A stretch of 64,000 nt of DNA from positions 248,001-312,000 of the forward strand of contig NW_027445653.1 of assembly GCF_035582795.1 (NCBI RefSeq). The letters run 5' to 3'. The position numbers and the translations under genes are program-made. Of the stretch, positions 1 through 11,568 are shown piece after piece. Under the pieces are notes generated by a model. That model made no database searches, was not told the DNA's origin, and saw only the letters and a list, made by a program, of their open reading frames with translations. This DNA is from Mycteria americana (taxonomy: Eukaryota > Chordata > Aves > Ciconiiformes > Ciconiidae). Numbering within the stretch: the first letter of the stretch is position 1; every line of letters starts with the position of its first letter.

Positions 1-341
1 GTGAGGAGAAAAAACTCTGCTGATATCAAGAAGATGAAGAAAAAGACCTGGGCAGCACATCCTGCATAGGAGATGTCCCTGGTGTCCCACAGGGAATTCG
101 CCATGGATTTGGGGACAGTGGTGGAGATGGAGCCCAGGTCAAGAACAGAGAGGTTGAGGAGGAAGAAGTACATGGGGGTGTGGAGGCGGTGGTCGCAGGC
201 TATGGCAGTGATGATGAGGCCGTTGCCCAGGAGGGCAGCCAGGTAGATGCCCAGGAAGAGCCAGAAGTGCAAGAGCTGCAGCTCTCGTGTGTCTGCAAAT
301 GCCAGGAGGAGGAACTGGGTGATGGAGCTGCTGTTGGACAT
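1..341 (-). CDS. Olfactory receptor OR-A, OR14-like, N-terminal part cut by window edge
   Basis: This is the first 113 codons of a seven-transmembrane odorant receptor read on the minus strand, running off the left end of the window. From the start codon at 339-341 it opens with MSNSSS (an N-glycosylation sequon). It continues through TM1 with the LLGNG motif, TM2 with LHTPMYFF, and into TM3, where the window ends. No stop or frameshift occurs in the visible part. Bases just before the ATG read gcag, as in the other copies, which could be the splice acceptor of a single coding exon behind a noncoding exon; that is inference. The protein is almost identical to OR-C over this span. Whether the full gene is intact cannot be seen. 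Family assignment rests on resemblance to the avian OR14 (gamma-c) expansion. Confidence 0.85.
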   Translation of the reverse strand, partial: MSNSSSITQFLLLAFADTRELQLLHFWLFLGIYLAALLGNGLIITAIACDHRLHTPMYFFLLNLSVLDLGSISTTVPKSMANSLWDTRDISYAGCAAQVFFFIFLISAEFFLL

Positions 342-3300
342 CTGCTGCCTCTGGGAGTGGAGCACTGAACAAGGAGGAAAGGACAGTGACAAGTTAGGGG
401 AGACTTCTCTGAGGGAAACCAAAGCCATTTCCATACTACGCACTCCCTGCCCCTTTTCCAGTTCTATGAGACCTTCATTCAGCTCTGTGGCTGGAGCTGT
501 GGCTGGTGCTGGCTGAGTGTGCCAGGAGGAGCAGGACCTCTGCCCGCTGGCTGCCATGGAGTCAGCCCTGCTCTGCAGCAGTGGGTTCCTGGGAATGGTG
601 TGGGCAGTCCTGGTGGTTGAATTTGTCAGATAAAACAGCTCCCAGTGCAAAAGGGCTTGTCAGTATCTGCACTGCCATTGCTAAGAAACCACAATCACAA
701 AAGTGTTTGAGAGAGAGAGGGTTTTTCACAGCTCTCTCCCATCTCAGCTGGAGGTTTTCTGGGATTTCAGAAACCCTCATCATTTCTGCTGCACTCAGGG
801 AGAGCAAAGGGAGCCCTGCGAGGCCAGAAGATTGCCTGTGGGTTAGTGCAGAGTGAGGGGACCTGCTCTGTCCCTCTGTCTTGTTTCCAGCTGCCCTCTG
901 CTTGTCCCTTTCTGAGACAGAGGGTAATCACACTCACATGTTAACCTGAAAAGACACCAGGCACTGCTGAGAGCAGAGAAATTCACTGCCGAGCTCTACG
1001 TGTCTCACCTTTTCTCAAGGTCTCAGCACCCCACTTGTAGCCAAGGACACACAGGGTCCATTTCACCAACCCAGCAGCATTTCCTTGGTCATAGCATCTC
1101 TTTGCTTCTCCATGGGGCATTCAGGTAACGCCAAGATGCTATAGGACAGATTTGCATCCTGGAGGGCATCTCAGTGCTTGGAAGGACACCCCAAGGAGAT
1201 AGCCAAGGGTCCTAATGATGGTATCTCAGTAAGGGATAGTCAGCTCATTCGCTGGGGAATGACACAGAGTGCATTGCCCACAGCCCCACAGGTTAGAGGA
1301 GAGCTTGGACACTTCATTCCCATGGACTCACCTGCGTGGGAGGAATCACAAGAGCAGTGCCTGACTCGGCTGCTGCAGCTCCCATCCCCAGAGAGCCTGA
1401 CAGCAAGAACAAGAAAACAATCACAGACTGGTGGAGAAACAAGGAGAAATGCAGTGATGGTCTAGCTGAGAGAGGCACGTGGAGAGACAGCCGGGCACTC
1501 AGGACAGCATTACCCTCACCCAGCTGTGCACAACACTTCCCAGACACTCACATTACTGGGCAGTTGCTCTCAGCCCTGTGCTCTGCAGAGGGACATGGAC
1601 ACGTGGCTGGAGAGCTGCAGCACGGCTCTGCTGGAGCTCTGGATGCAGAGGAGGTGGTTCACGCCTTGGACCCCACAGCCCTGAGGGCAGAGGCTTTGCT
1701 GGCTGGGACAGGAGGCGAGGGGGCTTGCTCAGGGGAAGGAGTCTGCATCGGAGGGGATCATAGGGAGACTTCTGAATTCTCCCTCCCACAATATTTCTGG
1801 TTTTCATTTCCTCTCATTCCCTGATCATATCTCTGCTGCCTGGAGATTTTCCTCCTGGGAGGTGTTTCCCTGTCCCATGTCTTTCCCTGTCAGCACTCAC
1901 AGATCCCATCCCAACCTCTGTGCACTCCCCCTGGCCCTACACAAACCTGCCTGTTTGCAGGGCACTGGCTGCATGCATGGTCCTGTTTGCAGGTGGAACA
2001 GCGCAGGTAAGAAACACCCTGATGGGTCCAGCAGAGGTGAAGCTGGTGCTGTCCATAGGCAGAGGAGTGGCTGAAGGCACTCTAGGAGGTTTGTGGCAGA
2101 CCTACTGATCACTCAGAGTTACAGCTCAGGAGTCTCAGTGACTTCTTCAAACTTGAGAGATCCCTTTTTCCACCTCCCCGTGCCCCCCAAATAGGAAATG
2201 AAAAACACAAATTCAGGAAAGCTCCTTATCTTTAACGTAGTCCCTGCATTGACCTTCCCCTTGAAAAGTCCCCTCAGAAATGCCCTGGGGGTGATCTGGA
2301 GCTGTGAGCAGCCCTGACCAATGCAGCACCCTCTTGACAGCAGAAGGACCCTCTCCTGCCAGCAGTTGCTTCTTCCACCCACAGCTTCTCCCCGCACTGC
2401 TGCTGGCAGCTCCCCAGGTAAGCTGAGAGCTGACCCTGGCAGGAGACAAAGGTCCTGCCCCAGCACACAGCCCCTGGGGTGCAGGGGCCCTGCTCTGAAG
2501 GACAGCCCTGGGCACCCCTGGGTGCACCCCCAGCTTCACACTCTGCAGCCATCCCCGGGTGAAGGCAGCCGACATGCCCCGTCCCTCTGATGGTGCAGCA
2601 GGGAAGCCCTGCTCCAAAGCCAGTCATTTTCTCTGCACTGGGGAAACTGTGAGAGCCCTCCTGGCAGATCCCGTAGGCTGTGGGATGTGCCAGCTTTAGG
2701 AGATCTTTCCAGGAGCTGCAGGTGCAATGCCCTGCAGGCAGAGACTTACCACGTAGAGGGCTGTGAAGATTATTCTGCAAGTGAGCTCTCCTCTGTCCTC
2801 CCACTCCCATCTGCCTTTAAACTCTCTCTTACTTCCCTCACCCCCCTCAGTGCCTGCAGGCAGTGCCCTCAGCCCTGCTGCCCTTTGCAGAGGAGCTGCT
2901 CCTGGGCAGAGCTGTCTCTCTGCAGCGCTGCCCGCTTGCCAGGAGCTCCCTCCATGCCAGGAGCCCAGCCCAGCTCAGCAGCAGAGGACCAGCCCAAGGC
3001 AGCACTTTCTCTGCCCCCTCTGGGCTCCCTCCAGGTGTCCCTGGGGCTGCAGGGGAACCTGCTGGGAAACAGGCTGAAGGCAGCACTCATGTTCCCTCCC
3101 TCACCTGGGGAGAGACACTTCTTTCCAGCAGAGTCATTTCTCCTCTCAGAGACAAAGTTCCATCTAAATATCACCTTTTTTGGTCTCATTGTTAGACAGG
3201 GCTCTCAGACAGTGGCAGGCAGGGATCTCCCTTACCCCTGCTGAGGGAAGGGATTCAGCTGAGTCCATGGAGCATCTCATCCTGCGTTTCCATTCCTCAT

Positions 3301-3540
3301 ATTTGAAGGAGACTCAGCTCCCTCCCATGCCTGCCACAAACCCACAGGAGGTGGGATTCCTCTGGCCTCTGTCCAGGAGTGCACAACATAGGCACCTGCA
3401 TGGGAGCTCCTTCTCTCAGCTCCCTTGCTAATTAATGCAGATGGAGGGCAGCAGTGAGGTGTTCAGATGCAAATACCTGGTGACAGATGAGTTGCCAGTG
3501 GTGGCCCAAGATACATGCAGGCAACTGCAAGCTCTAATGG
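342..3540 (-). repeat. Duplicated 5' flank module of OR-A
   Basis: Noncoding sequence upstream of OR-A that recurs upstream of OR-D (55436-58185, same orientation) and, inverted, upstream of OR-C (42110-44354). A partial relative lies upstream of OR-B (7334-9425). The part 2119-2810 matches 56713-57404 at about 98% by eye at a constant offset of 54,594. Several long open frames on both strands are shared by the copies, but they overlap each other on opposite strands and look like GC-rich chance frames rather than genes. The module may carry noncoding first exons and control elements of the receptors. Confidence 0.75.
2855..3108. promoter_or_regulatory. Near-identical 250-bp island in OR flanks, copy A
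   Basis: This piece of the OR-A flank is identical to the inverted piece 42543-42796 upstream of OR-C except for about one base. Sequence immediately on either side is clearly less similar. A truncated copy is at 57450-57633 upstream of OR-D. It has no convincing coding content. Such an island suggests recent gene conversion or strong constraint, for instance a control element; the regulatory label is an inference. Confidence 0.4.
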
Positions 3541-3719
3541 AGAAGTTCATAGAGACAGGGCAACATCTCAGGGATCATACATGAGCCTGGTAGGAAATTC
3601 CTTTGGCCAAGTGAAATGACAGCTGCTGCCCAAATAAAGGCCAAAAGAACCTTTTCCCACTCAGTATGTTCATGGCAGTTTATAGAAGTGTTCATATGAA
3701 CGACTGCAGTCATATCCCA

Positions 3720-4175
3720 TAGGGAGAGCAGGACCCGGCACTGAGCCTTGTTGAACCTCATACAGTTGACCTCAGCCCATCGACCCAGCCTGTCCAGATC
3801 CCTCTGCAGAGCCTTCCTGCCCTCAGGCAGATCAACGCTCCCGCACAACTTGGTGTTGTCTGCAAACTTACTGAGGGTGCACTCAATGCCCTCATCCAGA
3901 TCACTGATAAAGTTATTAAAGAGAACTGGCCCCAGAACTGAGCCCTGGGAACACCACTTGTGACCGGCCGCCAACTGGATTTAACTCCAGTCACCACAAC
4001 TCTTTGGGCCTGGCCATCCCGCCAGGTTGTTTTCCCAGAGAACCTCATGCTCCTCCAAGGCATGAGCAGCCAGTTTCTGCAGGAGAATGCTGTGGGAAAC
4101 ATGGTCAAAGGCAGACAACATCCACAGCCTTTCCCTCATCCACTAAGTGCATCACCTTTTTGTAGAAGGAGATCA
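3720..4175 (-). mobile_element. CR1 LINE fragment, reverse transcriptase part
   Basis: The minus strand encodes degraded pieces of the CR1 reverse transcriptase. Recognisable are GPVLFN, then [18 protein letters not shown] with a damaged YADD-type region, then [11 protein letters not shown], spread over shifted frames. The element is truncated at both ends and lies beside an ERV fragment. CR1 is the main LINE of birds, so this also supports the avian origin. It is inactive. Confidence 0.85.
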
Positions 4176-4189
4176 AGTTAATTGAGTAC

Positions 4190-4455
4190 AAGTCTATTTG
4201 TACTTTACAATTAAAAATAAATTGTATCCCCTCCCAGGTAGAAGCAAGTTTTCTGTTCTCCTCCGCCTGCAGCGGCACCATAAAGAACATATCTTTTACA
4301 TCGCCTACCACCATCTGGGGGTGAGTGGCAGCTTGGAAGGTGGCAGTTAATGTACCAGTGTTTGGGACAGTGGCTGTAGGAGGAGCGGTGTTTGCATTTG
4401 ACTTTCTGTAGTCTATAGTTAGGCACCATCTCCCATCTGTTTTATAACTGGTCAC
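4190..4455 (-). pseudogene. ERV pol remnant, N-terminal reverse transcriptase
   Basis: A minus-strand frame reads like the start of a retroviral reverse transcriptase. It has a WCLTIDYRK segment, the VGDVKDMFF segment where the first catalytic aspartate lies, and a following VPLQAEE motif. It ends soon after, before any YxDD box, and the remaining pol, including RNase H and integrase, is missing. It cannot encode a working enzyme. Confidence 0.7.
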
Positions 4456-5531
4456 ACTGGGGAATTATATGGGGAGTGCGTTTGGGAGATAAGGTGTCTT
4501 TTTTCTAGGTCAGCTGTGACCTCCACAATACCCATCCCAGCAGCGGCAGAGAGAGGAGAGTGAGGGACATGGGTTATTGTTGAGTCAGGCAGCGTGGGGG
4601 CAGCTCACAGCAGTGAACTCTGCCAGTTCACTGACACCCATGGGGAGCTGCTCATTTTCACTCCGCTAACCAAGGACACTCCCGGCAGCCACAAGACCAA
4701 ACACCACTGTCCAGTCCTTTCCAAACTCGTCCTTGTCATACCTCAAAGCCCAAACCATTTTCCTTCCCTGAAACTACTGCTAACTGGTGCCTTGATGTCC
4801 TTTTCTCCCCTGGCAATCACAAGTTTACTTTAGCTATGGGGAACATTTCACTTTGGCCTGTAAATCCTGTTATTTAACCCTTTCTTGGGCAGCCTTAACA
4901 CTACTTCTTTGGGCATCCAAACTCGAAATTATTAACATTTTATCTCCCATGTATATTGAAAATGTTACTAGTAATCTTTGACAGGCCATTGGGACATAGA
5001 TAAGAGAGCCGTCTGTGTTATCCCATTGATGAGCTTCCATCAGGGGGTTCATGAGATCACGGAAAGTGTCTGGGGTTCTGGGGAGTTCATCTTAGTTGCC
5101 GGAGTACGTACTTACTTACTCTGCTGTCTGCATCAGCTTGGGATTGTTCTGCTGGTGTCGGTTCATCCCTCCCCATTTCTCGACAATGATTTACAGTGCT
5201 GTGCACTAAGTCTGCCCAGGTCGGGATGGGTCAAAGCTGGGCTTGGCTGCCCTGACCCTCCTGAGCGTGATGTTGTATGTTTTGTCTTATTTCATCCCTC
5301 TTTGCAATGAGGTACGATTGTCAGGCAGCAGGGGCTCCCCTTAGCAGGGGCCTCATGGCTGGGGGGTCTACACGGGCAGAGAGAGGGTAATTACCATGTG
5401 CACCCCTGTCGTTCACAGCCTGCAGGCAGGCTGCTTTTGTAACGGCAGTAGAAAGCTCGCTTCATGATCGTATTGGCATAGCAGTGGCTCCCCTCTATGC
5501 CAAGGCTCTGTGCCCCTGCCCAATAAGCTAC

Positions 5532-5990
5532 TCAGCGTGTAATGGAGTGTGGCTCAGCGTTAGGGGCTGCTCCCTCGTTCAAGAACACTCCTGGTCCCCC
5601 AAAGCCATCCGCTTTGCCTTGCTCTAACATCATATGCTCTCCTCCGGTTAAGGAGGCACACCACAGATATTCAGTCTCGCTCTCGCCAGGCTTCTGCCCA
5701 TATTTTTCATGCAGATTGGCCAATTGAAGGGGGTCCCATGGAATGGTCCTTGTGGTATTTCTCTGATTACCCCAGCAAGAGGCAATGAGCACAGCAAGAG
5801 GCCTGTTTTGGGAGCAGCTCCTTGGCTGTATTCCTGACACCAGCTTTGGAAGAGGCACCCGGTCGTCTGGCCCTGTCCTGAGGAGCCCCTTTGGTGACGG
5901 TGGTGCTGGCAGGGAAGCCAGCTCTGACACAGTGGCTCACATGGCCTGCTCCTCCTGCAGCCACAGGCATGCCACTGTGGAGGCAACAGG
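5532..5990 (-). pseudogene. ERV gag remnant
   Basis: The minus-strand frame ends in a segment with the words IPWDPLQLANLHEKYGQK and ETEYLW, typical of a capsid-proximal gag region found in avian endogenous retroviruses. It is about 130 codons long, far short of a full gag, with an overlapping alternative frame upstream (to about 5998) that suggests a frameshift. No zinc knuckle is visible. Inactive. Confidence 0.55.
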
Positions 5991-6010
5991 ACTGTCACAA
6001 GTTACATGAG

Positions 6011-6394
6011 ACCTTAGGGCTTACACAAAAGCAAGGACACAGCAGGACAGGGGGGAAGTGAGGAGACACCAGCACGGAAAAGACCCGGTCCTGCTGTTGT
6101 CCTTTTCCACACAAGATAGAAGTGGTGGGTGCTGAGGAAAATACTTTTCTGCTGTTTTCTTTATTGTGTTTATCAAAGGGAGCCTGGCTCCTTATGTATA
6201 AGAGGTTTTGGGTCAAAACAAAACAAAAAAAAAGCAGGAGGGCCATAATAGTATTACATAAAGGGAAATTATAACATCAAAGCTATAAACAAAAGAAGGA
6301 CAAAAGAAAGAAAGAAAAAACCAAACCAAACCAAAGCACAAAGTTTTGGCATTTCCTGAGATACCCTGGGACTGCTATGAAGATGATGGGCATC
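6011..6394. other. OR-B downstream spacer
   Basis: A-rich and simple sequence between the ERV fragment and the OR-B stop codon. On the minus strand it is the 3' flank of OR-B. No clear gene was found. Confidence 0.4.
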
Positions 6395-7333
6395 TTATTG
6401 ATGCTGAAGTAGGATGTATTCAAATAGATTCCACAGAGCATCCCTGAGGTCCTTGTTCCTCATGCTGTAGATGAGGGGGTTCACTGCCGGAGGAACCAAC
6501 GAGTACAGAACTGCCACCACCAGATCCAGGGATGGGGAGGAGATGGAGGGGGGCTTCAGGTAGGCAAACATGGCAGTGCTGAGAAACAAGGAGACCACGG
6601 CCAGGTGAGGTAGGCACGTGGAAAAGGCTTTGTGCCGTCCCTGCTCAGAGGGGATCCTCAGCACAGCCCGGAAGATCTGCACATAGGACAGCACGATGAA
6701 AACAAAACATCCCAAAACAAGAAAAGCACTAACCACAACAAGGCCAACTTCCCTGAGGTACGTGGGTGAGCAGGAGAGCTTGAGGATCTGGGGGATTTCA
6801 CAGTAGAACTGGTCCAGGGCATTGCCGTGGCAGAGTGGTATGGAAAATGTATTGGCCGTGTGCAGCACAGCATTGAGAAACCCACTGCCCCAGGCAGCTG
6901 CTGCCATGTGGACACAAGCTCTGCTGCCCAGGAGGGTCCCGTAGTGCAGAGGTTTGCAGATGGCAACGTAGCGGTCACAGGCCATGATGGTGAGAAGACA
7001 ACACTCTGCTGATAAGAAAAGGAGAAAGAAAAATACCTGAGTAGCACACCCCAAGTAGGAAATGGCTCTGGTGTCCCACAGAGAATTGGCCATGGATTTG
7101 GGGACAGTGGTGGAGATGGAGCCCAGGTCAAGAACAGAGAGGTTGAGGAGGAAGAAGTACATGGGGGTGTGGAGGCAGTGGTCACAGGCTACAGCGGTGA
7201 TGATGAGGCCGTTGCCCAGGAGGGCAGCCAGGTAGATGCCCAGGAAGAGCCAGAAGCGCAAGAGCTGCAGCTCCTTCCGTGTGTCCATGAACGCCAGGAG
7301 GAGGAACTGGGTGATGGAGCTGCTGTTGGACAT
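6395..7333 (-). CDS. Olfactory receptor OR-B, OR14-like, intact
   Basis: This is a complete 312-residue odorant GPCR of the olfactory epithelium type. From the start at 7331-7333 it reads MSNSSS (N-glycan site). It then has TM1 with LLGNG, TM2 with LHTPMYFF, TM3 with the MACDRYVAIC form of the DRY motif, and the extracellular loop 2 cysteines. TM6 starts with KAFSTCLPH, and TM7 ends with NPLIYSMRN before a short tail. A longer in-frame start exists at 7363, but the MSNSSS start matches the other copies and is preceded by agcag, a likely acceptor. Compared with OR-C it carries one extra lysine codon near residue 20. Family and ligand class are inferred; the odorant is unknown. OR genes are normally expressed one per neuron. 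Confidence 0.92.
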   Translation of the reverse strand: MSNSSSITQFLLLAFMDTRKELQLLRFWLFLGIYLAALLGNGLIITAVACDHCLHTPMYFFLLNLSVLDLGSISTTVPKSMANSLWDTRAISYLGCATQVFFFLLFLSAECCLLTIMACDRYVAICKPLHYGTLLGSRACVHMAAAAWGSGFLNAVLHTANTFSIPLCHGNALDQFYCEIPQILKLSCSPTYLREVGLVVVSAFLVLGCFVFIVLSYVQIFRAVLRIPSEQGRHKAFSTCLPHLAVVSLFLSTAMFAYLKPPSISSPSLDLVVAVLYSLVPPAVNPLIYSMRNKDLRDALWNLFEYILLQHQ

Positions 7334-9425
7334 CTGCTTAGTTTGTGCAAAGGGCCTGGTCAAGGAGGAAAGGGCAGTGACAAGTGAGGAGAGACTTCTC
7401 TGAGGAAAAACTATTCCATGTCTCAGAGAAACAGCCCTCGTGGCCTCTCTCTTTCCAGGACGGCCTTCGTGCAGCTCCCTGGCTTGAGCTCTGGTCTGTG
7501 CTGGGTTGGGGTGTAGTGGGGAGCAGGGGACTCTTCTGTGGAGGAATCAGTCCTGCTGTGCAGCCACAGCTAAACAGGAACCAGGAGTGATCTCAGGGTC
7601 AAGTTACTCATGATTTCAAAGAGCTTTTCAGCATTGTCCTTCCCAATTCACCCAACTGCAGAAGCAAGGTGCAGGGCTTTTGTTTTGTTTATTTTGCTCC
7701 TGTTGCCCCTCTCACATCTGGGGAGTGTTTTCTGAAGGCAGAAATCCTTGGCATTTCTGCTACACCACAAGTGCTATACTGAGAGTCCTGAGAGGCAGAA
7801 GGACAGACCCTTAGTGCAGATGGAGGAGAGCTGGTCTGTCCATCAGTCTTGCTCCCAGCTGTCCTTGGCTCTCACCTCTTTGGTCTGGATGGTGATCACA
7901 CTCAGATGTTCCCCTGAAAGGAAATTGGATTCTGCTGGGAACAGCTGAATCCAGCCTGAAAGGGCAGATGATCTCCACCCTCCCCTCCCCAGGGAAGAGC
8001 TGTGCTCTTCTGGATGCCCTAAAAATGGGGTGTCCTTAACGGGCAGTCAGCCTTATCCCCATGCCATGGACTGCTTTGCCCAGTGCCCCACAGAGCCGCC
8101 TTGCACCCACGGAAACATGAGCATGGCAGGACCTGCAGGATCAGCTGCTGAGCTGCAGCTGAAACCCCCTTTCCCAGAGAGCCTGAAAACAAGAGCAGCA
8201 GCACCAGGGAGGGGTGGGGAAACCAAGAGAAATGCCTCAGTGCTTGTGCCAAGGGAAGCAGGGCCAGGACGGACAGACAGGCACTTGGGAGAGTCTCCTC
8301 TGCTGCAGAGGAGGCAACTCCTGCCCTGGAAGCCCTGACCTTGAGGGCAGAGGCTCTGCTGGGTGGGAGAAGAGCCCAGGGGGCCTTGACTGGGGAAAAG
8401 GCATGCTCACTGAAGGGCTGGCAGGGAGGTGCCCAGATCCCCCTCAGCCTTTGTGTCAGCACTTTCCTCTCAGTCCCTGCCCTTGTCTCTGCTGCCTGGA
8501 GCTGTCCCTGCCAGGAGCCGTTTCTCTGTCCCCATGTCTCCTCCCTGCCAGTGCTCACAGAGCCCATCCCACGCACTGGGTGCTTCAGCTCTGCGTTGCA
8601 GACTCCTCCTGGCAGCAGGGCACTGGCCAGGGCCATCTGTGTGTTGGCAAGTCCTAAGGAGCACCTCAGATGAATCCTGAAGACACCATAGAGGTGACAT
8701 TGGTGCTTTCTGTAGGCAAAGCAATGGGTGAAGGGACTTTATCAGGTTCCTGGGAACCTATTGATAACTCACTGTAATGCTGTAGGAGTCTCGGTCATTC
8801 GTCCAAAACTGAAAGAACCATCACCATTCCTCACCACCACCACCAGCACAGCAGGAAACTGGAAACACCTTTACAGAAGGTAGCCCCTGCCTTGATACGC
8901 TTCTTGAAAAGTCCCCTGGGAAATGTCCTGGGGGTGATGTGGAGCTGTGAGCAGCCCTGACCCATGCAGCACCCTTTGGACAGCAGAAGGACCCTGCCCT
9001 GACGGGGGTGGCTCCTTCCACCCACAGCCTCTCCCTGCAGAGCCATGGGGAGCTCCCCGGGCAGGCTGAGTGCTGACTCTGGCAGGCAGCAGACTCCCTG
9101 CCGTGGCACACAGCACCCAGGGGCACAGGGACCCTGCTCGGAAGGACAGCCCTGGGCACCCCTGCCTGCACACCCGGCTTCACACCCCTGCGGTTGTTCC
9201 TGGGAGAAGGCAGCAGTCATGCCCTGTCCCTCTGACGGCGCGGCACGGAAGCCCTGCTCTGAAGCATGTCCTCCTCAACACCGAAGGAGCCTCGAGAGCC
9301 TTCCTGGCAGATCTTCTTAGACACGGGCTATGCCTGCTTTAGGAGGCTGCTCCAGGAAGCCTCTGCATTGCACTGCACCCAGAGACACATCATGCCCTGT
9401 CCCTCTGACGGTGCAGCAAGGAAGC
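7334..9425 (-). repeat. 5' flank module of OR-B, diverged copy
   Basis: Upstream noncoding sequence with partial similarity to the OR-A, OR-C and OR-D flanks; for example 8940-9260 resembles 2290-2610. It lacks the 250-bp island, because similarity switches near 9360-9425 into a different duplicated unit. A short motif pair around 9220-9260 and 9390-9425 is itself repeated. No gene is supported here. Confidence 0.6.
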
Positions 9426-11568
9426 ATTGCAGGCACCGATATCATTGCAAGGCTCTTTCTAAGGGCATAAGAAAGGCCTCTAGTGCCATGCCAGGTGCCT
9501 GGGGTGCCCAGCGCAACTGCATGTGGCTGGCAAATATGGCACAGGACCTCCAGGAAAGCCATGTCCCGCTGGAGTGGGGGCTGGGCAGACACACCAGGGC
9601 CTCCCAAAGGGGTCCGGTGCCTTTTTGCCAGCACCGGAATGCCAACACCCCGGCAAGGAGGCAAGGTCCATCTCATCTACACCCAGGGCTGCTGCAAGAT
9701 TGGGAGGCACATCACACCAGGGTCTCCACTCATGTCCCTATACTCTCAGCCCCTGGCAGTTCTCTTCTCCCCTGTCCTCTACCCACCTCCACCTGTGATC
9801 ATATGAAGAAAACCCCACACCACTGATGTCCACAGTCTGGCCGGATTGCAGCCTTACCTCACCCAGGGACTTTCTCAGGGGTCCCTTGTGTTCCTGGAGA
9901 TTGGCACAAGGTGCTGCAGAGTCCCCTCAGGCAGCAAACTCCTCTCTTGCAAGGCTGGCATGGCCCAGGCCTGTTTTCCTCTGGCCTTGCGACTGCAGGG
10001 TTTGTTGTCTTCACGAGCATCTCATTTCATCCTTACGTTGCCACCTACCATCCTTCCCAGCATGTCTGTGCTCTGAAGCAAAGCCTTTGCATACGTGGGG
10101 TGCTGGGTGCTTGGTTCCTGTTTTCTCCATGAGAAGTCTTTGCTGAGCTGCTGCAGCCCAAATGTGCACCAATGCCCTCAGCCTGGGACACAGCCAGGAG
10201 GGTCGGGAGCCCCTTAGTCCATGACAGAGCTTCTGAGGGAACCACTGTGGTGACGTGGTGGGACAGGTAGCACAGCTTTGGGGACTGTGATGTACAGGCT
10301 CTTTAGGAGACACTGGAGGTGGCTGAGGAGATGTCATATGGAAACGTCTCATGATCCTCCTAAGCACCTTCCTTGGCCATAGGCCAGCTGGGAAGTGGGA
10401 GGTGGAAAGGGGCCCAGCAGCAGTGATCCCTGTCTGGCTGGGTCTGCTTCTCACCCTTCCCAGCATGGCCACTGCAGGGTCACCCCATGGCCCCAGGGCA
10501 CCACAGCCCCCTCGCTCTGCAGAGCAGCACCGCCAGCTCAGGGCCCCGTGGGGAGCATGGTCAGGGGTGCAGGAACGAACAGCCAGGCCAGCATGGACAC
10601 ACTCACCTGGGGAAAGGCTCTCTGGGGAGAAGGGATGTCCAGGGAGAAGAGCAGGGCACCATGGCCGTGGAGGGGAGAAATAAAAAGAGCATCCCGTTCC
10701 TGTGTGTCCAGCTGGGGCAGGCTGCTGTGCTTCTGGGGCAGCCGCAGCTACAAGAGGAGCCCCAGGGCCAGGACCCTAATGCTGTCCTGGGGAGCAGGAC
10801 TGGACCAGGGAGGAAGCAGGCTGCTGGTGGTGGGGATCTCCTGAGCATGACAGCAGGAGGGACACTGTCACAGACCTGCAGCTTGCCATTAGCATCCTGC
10901 TTCATCATGCTAGCCCCGTGCTGGAGCTCATTCTCACGTTTAGCTCTCTTACCCACTAAGCAGTTGCTCATGTTGGGGATTGGAGTAGGAGAAGGACAAC
11001 ATCCTTGACAGAGGAGGAAACAGCCCCGAGATGCTGAATCGTGACTGAACCCCGGGACGGTAGCTAAGGAAGGCTTACACTGAGCTCAGGAGAGTGGCTT
11101 GTGAAAGTCGGTGATGGCTGACATTCACTGGGTCACCAAGGAGATGGGATTCTGGTATCCCTGGCTCCTGAAGTTCTGAAGACTCAATGCACATACCCGT
11201 CACACACATAATGGGACTAATACTGGCAAAGCCAGGGATAGCAAGACCTACCCCAAGTGCTGCCTTCCATCATGCCCACATGCCCCAGAGAAGAATCACT
11301 CCCTTGGGATTAAGAAGTCACTTCTTTCCCTTTGCACTCTACTGCTAGGCTTTAGAGGTGTCATTTCCCAATCGCGCAGAAACTAGCAGGCAAAAGAAGA
11401 CCAGAAAAGTGCTTTGGGAGTGGGATGCCCAATGCATCATCTCTCCTGTGTCAAGTTCTAGGGCTCAATTATCTGTTCATGAAGGTAAAGTCTAAAAAGC
11501 TCAGGCACATTGTGATGCAGAAGTTTGTAGTTGTTAATGGAGGGCTTTTAAAGCGCCATTAAACATGG
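9426..11568. repeat. Direct segmental duplication, left copy part 1
   Basis: Matches 58440-60585 in the same orientation at a near-constant offset of about 49,016, with few substitutions (about 98% by eye). Long frames are present on both strands, for example 10487-11008 plus and 10603-10971 minus. They overlap and lack recognisable domains, so no gene is called. The copy ends at 11568, where the right copy lacks 682 bp. Confidence 0.8.

Larger units (their letters stand above)
4190..6010 (-). mobile_element. Decayed endogenous retrovirus internal fragment (gag to pol, no LTRs seen)
   Basis: On the minus strand a gag-like segment (about 5532-5990) lies upstream of a pol-like segment (about 4190-4455), the order expected of a provirus. 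The middle, 4460-5530, shows no clean frame and probably holds decayed protease and other gag-pol sequence. No flanking LTR pair is visible, and the pol end abuts the CR1 fragment. The element is absent from the duplicated partner region near 58 kb. It is an old, broken copy. Confidence 0.65.

Noticed and set aside
2274-2810. 178-codon minus frame conserved at 56868-57404
   Set aside because: Open because the region was recently duplicated and is GC-rich; frames on the other strand are equally open, and no domain or splice context supports a gene.
10487-11008. 173-codon plus frame conserved at 59504-60025
   Set aside because: Overlaps other long frames on both strands and has low-complexity glutamine, glycine and proline composition; conservation is explained by recent duplication.
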